From: Eleusine coracana subsp. coracana
Lineage: Eukaryota; Streptophyta; Magnoliopsida; Poales; Poaceae
Direction of reading: 5' to 3'
Assembly: GCA_032690845.1 (NCBI GenBank)
Contig: CM064427.1
Coordinates: 15,325,501-15,389,500 of the forward strand
DNA: 64,000 nucleotides
Position numbers and translations under genes: made by a program
In this document: in pieces, positions 11,788-21,165 of the stretch
Numbering within the stretch: position 1 is the stretch's first letter
Layout: every line of letters starts with the position of its first letter
Notes under the pieces: model-generated
What the model was told of the DNA's origin: nothing
Database searches by the model: none
Seen by the model: the letters and a program-made list of their open reading frames with translations, nothing else

Positions 11788-14700
11788 ATGGAGATCCCTT
11801 CGTCTAGGGTTCGATTGGGAGCCACGGTTTCCAGCCAAGCACCAGATTCTCCCGAGTACTACACTGTTCCATGCAGTGCACCGGATCTTTCCCCTGGTCT
11901 TTCTCCTCCATCCACCACTGCTGCTCTTGGTCTAACTCGTCAATGTTTCCTTCCTCTGACATGCCCTGATCTTCATACACTTCCTGCAACCATCAATCCG
12001 GATGAGATGATGACTCCAGATCCGCAACAAACATTCACTCATGTACGTTCTATGAAGCTACTAATCTCTTCCCATCTTTCTATTATGCTTTTCTATGCAA
12101 ATCGCAGCCTTTTTTTTTGGGATTGCTGCCTCTAACATTTCTTGACCTTCTATTTATCCTTTTTTCGGTCTTCCACCAAACCTGCACGATGGGATAGTTG
12201 GTTGTTATTGAAGTATTTCCTTTGATTCGTGTTGTTGAAGATACTCATAGTATTGCTGCTATGTTCACGATGATTTATTTTGCAAACTATAGATTCTGTT
12301 GATGCGGTAGTATACCACTGAGGTAGTACATATACTACAGTTATGTGCTTTTGTTGATGCGATAGTATATCATTACAGGAGTACATCAAAGATTGCTCCT
12401 ATGCATATGCAATGAAATAGCATGTAGTATATGCATTTTCATTGTTGTAGTACATCTACGACAGCACATTGTTATGTTCTGGATGCACTCATCATTATAG
12501 TTTTTATCATTGCGATAGTACATATATGGTATTATTGGGGTTTTGGTTATTTGCTAGTATATCATTGTAGGGGTACATCAAAGTTTGCTCGTAGATGTTT
12601 GCACTTTAATAGCATGTAGTATATATATCAATCAAATTATTATGTTATCTAATGTAGTATAGGTATCATGACACACTGCTTATCAATATGGTAGTACATA
12701 TATGACTTCATATTCTTTTTAGAATACATCTACTATGTACAGAACTTTCACATACTACAGAGATACTACAGATGCAATAGTACATCATATACTACTCTTA
12801 TTCATACAATACGGACTGTAATACTATATAGTATATATACTATGATGAATTTTTTGTCATCGTCGTTATGTTCCGGATGTCTCATCCATATATTGTATTA
12901 CCATCAACTATGTTTTATACTAATGACATTATGATATCACTCATTCGATCCCACATCACCAGCCCCATGATACTGACCTTGAAATTGTACCAAGAGTTGG
13001 TATGGTATTCCATTCAGAGGAACAAGCTAAACGTTTCTACAAGCGGTATGCACGAGAAGCTGGATTTCCAATGAAGATGAGTCGCACTAAGAAAAGCGTC
13101 CGTGAGATTTGTTGCAGCCGTATTGGCAAGGGTGAATATTATCTCGGTGACGAAGAGGAAAGGCAAAGAAATAACACATCAAAGAAGTCTGGCTGCAAGG
13201 CGTATATTAAGTTACATAGGGACCAAGACAAAACTGGTGCTATTGTCTAGGTAACAATTGTCCATGTGAAACGAATGTAATTGTATATTGAGTATTCACA
13301 TGCTACCATATGCTCATGTATTTTGTTACCACCATGCCTAGGTTACTATTGTCTGTGTGCTACTTGAACATAACCACCCACTCACTAGATCAGTCCCAGT
13401 TGTGCAAAACATGCAGTGTCACAAGAACCGTGATGGATCGATAATGGAGCTGGTAGATACAATGCAGACAACCAGCATTCGCCCTGGTGCAGTGAGAAAC
13501 GTGTTGTCCGAGATACACAGTGGAGAACATCTTATACCGGTTACATATAGAGACCTCGAGAACAGGTGCGAAATTTAATGTATTCTATCATGCTCCGTCA
13601 TATTCAAATCATACATATCCAATATTGTCAAAATTACATAGTTATAATATACGACCGCTTTTACCGTAGTATATATACCATGGAACAAAAAAAATTAGTA
13701 TATATACTACATAACACTCAATAGCCATATATGCGACATCAGCAGTACTCAACTTGAATAACACATTAGTTTTATATATACCATAATACGATAACACATG
13801 CTATTACTTTCCAGGAGGGCTGCTAGCCGTCACTCAGAGCATAATGAAAACATTCACAAACTGATTGAATTCTTCAACGACTATTGTGCACAGAATTCAC
13901 AGTTCTTTTGGGAGCCCCAGGTTGATGACAACGGTATTCTGAGGAACATACTTTGGAGCTCGGCAAGCATGCAAGGTGAATACGCTGATTTTGGCGATGT
14001 CTACACCTTCGACACCACCTACAAGACCAATAACTACGACATGCCTTTGGCCATGTTCGTTGGCTCAAATCACCATTTGCAGAACACAATATTTGGAGTA
14101 TCCCTTCTACAAGATGAAAAAATTGAATCATTTGTCTGGCTATTCAGTACCTTCAAAAAGTGCATGGGTGGCCACGAACCACGTTGCATTCTAACAGGTA
14201 AAATATGCATTATCACATTATCCATGTATATTCTCTGCCTTCTTATTTGATTTCTACACACACACATGTTTGGTCTGGTGATTTGAGTAGTACACATACT
14301 CCCTTGTAGTGTTGTAGTAGTTGGTCATACATTGAAGTAGTATATATACTATTTTCATCCGGTCCAATCACATCTTAATCGACCCTAGATTTGAATGCTA
14401 GGCATATCCTTTACTCATGGTCGCAAGTAGTATATATACTGTTTTTAGGGCCACGGAAGTTGTACATATACTATAGTATTAATAAGGTCAGATTACTACA
14501 AAATTGCAGCGGCCTATAATTCTACATTTCATTGCTTCATATATACTTCCTATCAGGCTAATAAACTTAATTATATATAATAATGTAGATGAAAACTCGT
14601 CAATTGCCGCTGCCCTTCGCATTGTTTATCCCAGGACAAAACATCGCCTATGCAGGTGGCACATCCTTCGCAAGCATCACGAGACTCTAAATGCTCTATA

Positions 14701-16236
14701 TGCAAACTATGAAGGACTTAAAGATGATTTTGACTTAGCTATTAACCATCCTCTCACTATAGCTGAATTTGAGAGCTGCTGGGCAGCGATTCTTGACAAG
14801 TATTCACTACACGAGAACCTTACACTGTTTTCGTTGTACAATCTTCGGAAGAAATGGATACATGCCTTCTTCAAGTCCGTATACTGTGGCAGGATGACAT
14901 CTACCCAACGAAGCGAGAGCACCAACAACATGGTCAAGAATGATTTTGCTAATCATATGACCTCGATTCATATGTTCACAAACCACATGCAGCGATTCAT
15001 TAAGAAGAGAAAGAGAGCAGTTGGTCATGAGACACTACAGTGCCAGGTATGCTATTCTTGTTACTGTCTTCATCACTCAGTTGCATTCATACTTACATGG
15101 AGCAGGATTGTTTTGTGTGCATCTTCTCCGCATCTTTATGCAACTTAACATGGAATCTATACCAGCTACATATATCCTACAGAGATGCTCAAGGAAACCA
15201 CATAAACTCCTCCCATTTGACAGGTACATCAATGATCAGCTACATGCGCCATAAGGATATACTACCATACTTAGTCAATAATCTGTAGTATATATACTCA
15301 TTTTCAGGCATGACCTACGTCTCAGTGGTGCCAATGGAACAACACACAGTATGAGGACAACTGAGCTCTTAACTGAAGCAATGGGTGTTGTTCATGTTGC
15401 TGCTCTGTCCTCTATTGGAAGAGATAGGGCGATGGATGTACTTATGGAACTTTGCAAGCAGCTTGAGGCCTTACCTCCTGATCTTGGACCTCAAGCAGCA
15501 CCCCGGCCGAATGTACATACTTCATCTGCCAAACCACACTTTGAGCCGCAACAACCTGCATCCCCTAGCCATCATCCATGTGTTGGAGTTGACTCATGCA
15601 CACAAGATGTCACAATTCAGGAACCATCTTCCACCATCCCAGTGCAGCCCTACTCAATCCCAATTCCGATAAGCTCACAAGCTCCACCACGTTCATGGAA
15701 CAAGGGGGGTTCAGTCCCTATTGGCGATGAAGTCCAGATTGGTGCGCAAGGCCCGAAGAAATGCACCCGACATTGCTATAAGTGTGGTCTTAAGACCGGA
15801 CACAATTCCGCTACTTGTCCAAATGACCCCAAGAACAAAGAACATTACGAGTGTGCCAAGAACCCAGGTACTTCAATATCCATCTCTATGCATCAGTTTT
15901 AGGCACTCCATGTACTACTTCTCTAACAGAAGTATATGTATTACTGTTATCAAACTATGGTATCACCTTAATTATAGTAGTATACATATATATACTACCA
16001 ACCCAACAGAAGTATATGTATTACTGCTATCAGGTTATGGTATCTCATTAATCTCAGTAGTATACACACTATATACTACTGCTATCAAGATATGATATCT
16101 CATTAATCAAAATAGTATACATACTATATATGTTATGAGTTCACCTAATATGTTCGTCACCAGACAAATACGTGTTGTTTCAGTGAAGCGGAAGCGAGGT
16201 CGACCTGGTGGCAGTGGTGCCATGAAGTTTACATGA
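11788..16236 (+). pseudogene. FAR1-type MULE transposase, eight exons, one premature stop
   Basis: Exons by GT/AG and phase: 11788-12042, 12963-13250, 13342-13565, 13815-14197, 14589-15046, 15081-15223, 15308-15867 and 16184-16236. They sum to 2364 nt, an exact multiple of 3 (787 codons plus stop), typical for FAR1/MULE proteins. Domains in order: a FAR1 DNA-binding domain in exons 2-3 (VGMVFHSEEQAKRFYKRYA ... LLEHNHPLT); MULE transposase core with D1 at 14011 (YTFDTTYKTN), D2 formed across the exon 4/5 junction (ILT-D), CRWHI, and a candidate Glu near 14765-14773 (AEFESCW); a SWIM-like end (GLFCVHLLRIF); a C-terminal zinc knuckle (CYKCGLKTGHNSATC); and an RGRP basic tail. The only visible lesion is TAG at 13248-13250, where FAR1 proteins usually have Trp before the VTIV segment. 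The product would cut and move the element in the nucleus. Confidence 0.88.
15926..16130. repeat. Tandem repeat of about 80 bp, two full copies plus one partial, in the last intron
   Basis: Units begin ACAGAAGTATATGTATTACT and contain CTATCA..TATGGTATC and GTAGTATACAYA. A third partial unit starts near 16077. Each unit carries motif-family sites, so motif copies multiply with the unit. Confidence 0.88.
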
Positions 16237-17261
16237 TCCAGTTCCCGCATTACCAGGGGTACTGTCAGCACCAAAACTTAGGACGATGCGAAAGGACATG
16301 GTGTTTCTAGGCAGGATGACAACTTTTACTCTTCAGACGAGTAGCTTGTTATCCCCACGTGTGTCTGACGGGATTGCGCTAATTTTTGTTCCTATTTTAT
16401 TCCTTTTTGTTGGATTGCAATCATTTGGATGTACGGTGTAAGTACATGGCACACACATACATCCTAGATTTCTACTGGGTAGATTAATACACTTATGCAT
16501 ATTTCGGCATAATCTCTAGTTCTTTTGAGTAATACACCCTAATGGTGGCAGATATTACATTTCAACATGACTTCCAAATACCACTGATTACATTCTTAGA
16601 TACACCTCCTCGAGACCAATTATAAATACTTACTATTATATGATCAGATTCTACTGGTTGTGCATGTCTAAATAAATGATACGTCCTAGTACAAGCAATT
16701 TGAAATGCAATATACTATAGGAAATATACTTTTGATCTGCTATAACAGTACCAGCAGTATACTATCACAAATATACTACAATAAATCGGACATCCAAATA
16801 CTTCTATATATTTCCATATCACTTATAGTTAGTATATATACCTATGGTTGGAGAGAATATATACTAGATGGTTGTCATACTACTAATTATATGATCAGAT
16901 ACTGCTTGCCAATTCCACATCCAAATACCATTGAACACATGGTCAGATACTATTTGTTGTGCACAACTTGCCAACTAACAGTCAGAATACAGATGTACTA
17001 AGGAAGTAGACAATCTTGTGGTTCAGTCCCATGACTTACTAATTGCCATAAACAGATACATCTTGTCCCATGACTTACTAATTGCCATAAACAGATATAA
17101 AATAATGGCAGATACTACTTATCATGCGGGCAGGTACTGCTGATGTTCAATCCCAACCTCTTGCATACTAGGCACCCATACGATAGCCTACGCGCAACTG
17201 GTGGGGGTGTAATGTCAGGAGCGACGTACACCACTAGCCAGATCTGGTTTTCTTCCGCATC
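16237..17261. other. Non-coding region between convergent MULE genes
   Basis: About 1 kb between the transposase stop and the stop of the minus-strand acidic-protein gene. It is AT-rich with TACTATATG-type motif variants. A 37-bp tandem duplication (CCCATGACTTACTAATTGCC) lies near 17027-17098. No coding signal seen. It probably holds both 3' ends. Confidence 0.7.
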
Positions 17262-18026
17262 TCATGTATTATTTTCATCTCCATCTTCATCAGTATCATC
17301 ATATTCATCCTCATCTGTGGCCTCATCATCATCTTCATAATCATCTTCCTCTGGTTCTTGCCACCCAACATCAACATCTTCGTCCGATTTCCACGTAAAA
17401 CAGTCCCAGTCTTCCAAGTCATCACTGTCATAATCTCCAGTTTTAATGGTATCCGAACCACTATCCTACCTTGCCATTTACGCCGTTAGCACATCGAGGC
17501 AGTCAAGGAGTTAGCACGTCAAGACAAGCACCAAAAAATACCATGTTATCTTCAACGCTCTCTCCCTCCTCTAGCTCAATGAAGCATGCTCCCTTCTTAT
17601 AAGTCTTCTTGCTTGTGCCTTCGTCTTCTTCTCCACCCCACAAGGTAGTCATCTGTCAAAAAAACAATTTTTCAGGACAACATCATCTCATCGGATGTCA
17701 TTATGGAATATCAATCGATTGCAAATACATACCTCAAAGCATGCATCGCATGAGTATGCATCGCTGCACCAAGGCTCCTATCCATCTGCCATACAAAGTT
17801 CACGGTACCTCCAGTAGTCAACCAGTTCATCAGAGGTGTGGACATCTGGCGGGACCGTATCTCCTTCCCTGAGGATGCGATCTACCAGATCTCCATTTTG
17901 TAGAGGCTTGTCATCATTCAGGATGTATGACCACCAGCTATCTCCTTCACCCACCTCAACAACCTCCCCTTTGTTTGAGCTCAAGTAAGACATGGTTGTA
18001 AGGTCGACAGCAACACCCTTTGGCAT
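17262..18026 (-). CDS. Unknown acidic protein encoded on the MULE minus strand (three exon pieces)
   Basis: Reading the minus strand, an ATG at 18026-18024 opens MPKGVAVDLTTMSYLSS, with GEGDSWWSYILNDD further on. A second exon (17652-17542) has an exact AG acceptor and GT donor and encodes WGGEEDEGTSKKTYKKGACF. The last exon (about 17465-17262) encodes an extremely acidic tail (for example DYDSDDLEDWDCF and EEDDYEDDDEATDEDEYDD) ending in TGA. The first donor and exact phase between exons were not settled, and the start might instead be an exon acceptor (ATAG just before). I do not recognise the family. It may be one of the accessory genes that multi-gene MULEs carry; the acidic tail would suit a nuclear protein binding basic partners. 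It could also be the 3' part of a longer gene that includes the exons at 18626-19435. Confidence 0.5.
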
Positions 18027-18625
18027 CGCTATATATATAGCCAGCCATTCGATATAACAGTACCACCAGTATACTATCATCAATATACTGTCTATTACCA
18101 TACTATAAATATGTTAGTACATATACTACAATATTGATACTACCACCAATACCTAGTACCATTCTACATCTAGTATATTATATATACTAGATCTTGATAC
18201 TACCACCAATACGTAGTACCAGACTACAAATTTTGTAGTACATGTACTACAAGATATGCAGTATATATAATACGATAGAGAGGGTCTATATTATAGATTT
18301 AGATACTACCACCAATACCAATCAATAGTTTATAAACTAGTGACCAATAGTATATAAACTGCCGCCCAATGTCTCAATCAATACTTCGTTGTCTATAATT
18401 GAATTTACTACATGAAATACACTAAAAATAGTACATTTGCAATATCGGATGAAGAGAAAATATTATGATTATAATCCAAAATTTTTCATTACACCAATAG
18501 TACGTGGTGCAATATTCCATGCATATCAAAATGACGGGTTATTTCAAATTATTTAATACAGCAAATCATAAGATATTCCTAAGCACACACCATATATAAT
18601 TTAATTCATCATTTATCCTTGTTCA
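18027..18625. other. Non-coding, motif-rich spacer between the two minus-strand genes
   Basis: Contains a run of three imperfect repeats starting GATACTACCACCAATAC (about 18138, 18195 and 18301) and several TAGTATAT motif variants. No convincing ORF. It could be an intron if the two minus-strand reading units belong to one gene. Confidence 0.6.
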
Positions 18626-19435
18626 CTATTTGTCTTCCCCAAATTCAACTGTACGAGTGTAGTAGTGACCCTCCTTTAATTTTCGCTTAACAGCAATGCG
18701 AAGAGCCTCCGCCATTTCACGAATATGATAATTTTGATAATTTTCAGTAGTAGTATTCAAAAGAATGGAAACATGAATTCATCGTTTGGTTAATTCAACT
18801 ATAAGTTTCTGATAATCGACAATTCTGCACATATCACCCTTTCCCCCGACAGGACTGGTCCATCTGATTTGTCATCACTTTTGTCACTGATCATCATCGT
18901 GCAAGTCATCTTGCGGAACGTTATATCATACTTTTCACCTTTACTCTACATTAAAGGTAATAGTTGCTTAGTTCAAACAGTACATTAAAGAAACACGTAC
19001 ATATACATATTAGGTCATATACTACAAATGACCGATAATAGTATATATATAACCTCGTCCAACGTCACTGGACAGTCTAGCCAGTCGCTATGCACTCCCT
19101 TATCATTTGTGTCAGAGCACTACCAAGCTTCGGTGTATATGTGTTGACTAGCCTGCAAAAAAGATCCACCTATCAACTGATAATTTAGTCACAGTTGTTA
19201 TACAGATGCACAAAAAACACAGATCTATGGGCTCTTTCATGGTGAACGCTCGCGCCTAGACGACGGTTATACTGGATCATTATTTTGGTTTACCTTGACC
19301 TTGGACGACGATGAGCCGGAAGTGATGTCATGACCACTGCTCTTTCGTGGGTGAACGATCGCGCCTAGACGACGGCAACCGACTCCAATTGAAATGACCA
19401 GTCGCATCACGGATCTGTTTCTTGCGGCCCGTCAT
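18626..19435 (-). pseudogene. Unknown MULE-borne gene on the minus strand, three exons, damaged
   Basis: On the minus strand an ATG at 19435 begins MTGRKKQIRDATGHFNWSRL. Exon 1 ends at 19294 (GT donor). Exon 2 is 19152-19054, with a polypyrimidine-CAG acceptor and GT donor, and encodes GVHSDWLDCPVTLDE. Exon 3 is 18945-18626 and encodes ISDKSDDKSDGPVLSGERV, then YHIREMAEALRIAVKRKLKE, ending EFGEDK-stop. Lesions: a 1-nt frame change inside exon 1, a TAG in exon 2 after IYTEAW, a 1-nt frame change near 18850, and a TGA in exon 3 (near 18785). Exon structure and coding texture are convincing, but the family is not recognised. The basic N-terminus suggests a nuclear product. Confidence 0.5.
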
Positions 19436-20212
19436 TGTCCTGCTTGAGGTTATCAATCAAGATGATGCATCCTATTTAGCAATGCTGAAGGTCTTAATAT
19501 AGATTCATAGCGCCGACGAATACTCCGGGATGTTAGATCCAACGCGTGGTTGAGGCTGTTTTACCGCACCGGATAAGGACCAAATAGGTGTACCGTTAGA
19601 TCGAGCGTCTTATGGGGAGTGCAAATAGGAGATAGACATCGTGGAGGTTCCGATTCTTATCAACTCCAACATAAAATATGAGATAGACATCGTGGCTCAT
19701 TCCATATACTATGGAAGTAATTCGTTTATGTACTATAGTGTTAATTATATTATCTGACATGACTTATACTTATTGAAAAGAGTGATACTGATCGATATAC
19801 TATCATGATTGAATACTGCTGGTGGTTTTCTACTTTCATACATATACTACCCTTATCATACATAGACTACCTATAATACCCCTATAATCTATATACCACC
19901 ATGGTTTACTACAATCGTACATATACTAACATTCCTTAGGCATATACTACCAGCACTACATCCCTAATACAAGACGCTTTTTTCTGTTGACAGTGTTAGC
20001 GAACCACTGGATATGTCGTCCTGTCCGGTGTCACAGAAATGTGCTCACTACGTGTACAGCGCCGGTCACGTGGGTGCAGGTGGCGCGTGTGGTAGAATCT
20101 GTGTGGGTGGTCAAATAGACCTGCACTCGGGGATGCCTGGTCAAACCGACCGGTGCGCTGAATAATATTCAGCGCGCCGCATGCCATTTAACGTTGTCAT
20201 CGTTTAGCATGC

Positions 20213-20215
<3 letters not shown>
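19436..20215. other. Right non-coding end of the MULE
   Basis: Holds the probable promoter of the minus-strand gene. Two near-identical segments (TGGTGAACGCTCGCGCCTAG near 19239 and GGGTGAACGATCGCGCCTAG near 19349, the latter inside exon 1) and more motif copies up to about 19960 are visible. The last 200 bp is GC-rich (CACGTGGG, GGCGCGTGTGG), as is the left end, which fits paired element termini. Confidence 0.5.
20148..20180 (-). repeat. Possible degenerate right terminal inverted repeat of the MULE
   Basis: Partner of 3238-3265. It contains its own perfect palindrome, GCGCTGAATAATATTCAGCGC in shorter form CGCTGAATAATATTCAGCG, and lies 36 bp inside the (TA)n tract at 20216. Confidence 0.3.

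Positions 20216-20257
<42 letters not shown>
20216..20257. repeat. (TA)n microsatellite
   Basis: Pure TA run at the right outer border of the MULE block. Confidence 0.97.
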
Positions 20258-20259
<2 letters not shown>

Positions 20260-21165
20260 CAGCGCTAATTCATACCTAGGGAGTGTTTTATTAAGTCACG
20301 ACCTCAGCCTAACTGGGTTGAGCCGCACCAGGTACCAAGCCGCCCACGCACTTGCATGCATGCATGGTGCGCTGATCTGGAAATTAATTCTCTTAATTGA
20401 ATAATACCTTAATTACCTTAAGTGCCTTCTGTGATGATCCAACACCAACCACGCATGCATATTGGATCAGAATTTGATCTTTTTGAATCATGAGAGCAAA
20501 AGTAGAAAACTATATCATAGAAGGTACATAAATCACTTTTTATATTGCATATTCAAATATTTAAAAGTGCTAGTAACACCATGAGTTTTTTGCTCGATAT
20601 GGTTCAGTCCACTGGATCGCAAATTTATGATTTAGACTGAGTTTTTATCAAGTTGATAAACCTTTTATGATTTTATGGATCTTGTAACTGCAAATGTTGT
20701 GTTTGTATAAAATATTTCCGAAAATTGGTGCTTCTATAGCCATTGCTTGTTATGATTCGGTTCAAATTTATTATGTAGACTGATTTTAATCCAAGTTGAC
20801 CATATACCTTTTGTTACTTCATAGATCATGTAACTGCAAATATTGTGCTTGTATAAAATATTTTAGAAAGTTGGTGCTTCTATAGCTATTGCTAAACAGA
20901 ACTTCTACATAAAGCATGACTCAGGTGTTTGGGTGTTTGTCAGTGGCAACCATTCTAATCTATGCCTCGTAATTTACAATTCTATGACTAGGGGTGTTTT
21001 AAATTTTTAATCATAAAAAATGACTACATTTTGCAATTTGTTAATAATTATTTACAATTGAATAGATTTTTGCGATCCACAGAGAGTGCTTTTGCAACTT
21101 GCATTGATCCTGTATCCATACTGAACAAACATTGCATCATTTAACTTGCAAATGGTTTTTCTTAT
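20258..21165. other. Intergenic AT-rich DNA with a two-copy repeat
   Basis: No ORF with coding texture. About 145-bp units at 20640-20745 and 20785-20895 share ATCWTGTAACTGCAAATRTTG, TTGTATAAAATATTT and TTGGTGCTTCTATAGC. The motif of the MULE is absent. The stretch ends abruptly at the truncated copia LTR. Confidence 0.6.

Larger units (their letters stand above)
3500..19960. repeat. Element-restricted array of palindromic motif GTAGTATATATACTAC and variants
   Basis: The consensus is a perfect 16-bp palindrome with half-sites GTAGTA/TACTAC. Well-matched copies: 5666-5678, 6226-6238, 7210-7224, 10950-10962, 12829-12842, 13696-13710, 14337-14352, 14427-14440, 15285-15298 and 16830-16841. Many one- or two-base variants occur (GTACATATACTAC, GTAGTATACATAC). 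Copies lie in introns, intergenic DNA and flanks and are rare in exons. They stop before the (TA)n at 20216, and I did not find the motif in the retrotransposons from 21166 onward. It is not a simple microsatellite, because copies are separated by unrelated sequence. Confidence 0.85.
3226..20200 (+). mobile_element. Large Mutator-like element (MULE) with transposase, ULP1/DUF1985-like gene and two minus-strand genes
   Basis: A block of about 17 kb holds a FAR1/MULE transposase (+), a DUF1985-like/Ulp1 gene (+) and two convergent minus-strand genes. The whole block shares a dense palindromic AT motif in non-coding DNA that is absent from the flanking retrotransposons. ULP1-like genes carried by MULEs (the Kaonashi type) and multi-gene non-TIR MULEs (VANDAL) are known in plants. 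The proposed ends are a weak inverted similarity (3238-3265 versus 20148-20175), each next to a (TA)n tract. No target-site duplication could be fixed. The grouping is strong; the exact ends are uncertain. Confidence 0.75.

Noticed and set aside
3361..16130. Possible CRISPR-like array or satellite in the repeated AT motifs
   Set aside because: Repeat units are not regularly spaced, spacers vary from a few to hundreds of bases, and the DNA is eukaryotic with spliced genes.
5200..19900. Motif array as ordinary TA microsatellite expansion
   Set aside because: True (TA)n tracts exist separately (3146, 11290, 20216). The motif has fixed GTAG/CTAC ends and is dispersed between unrelated sequences.
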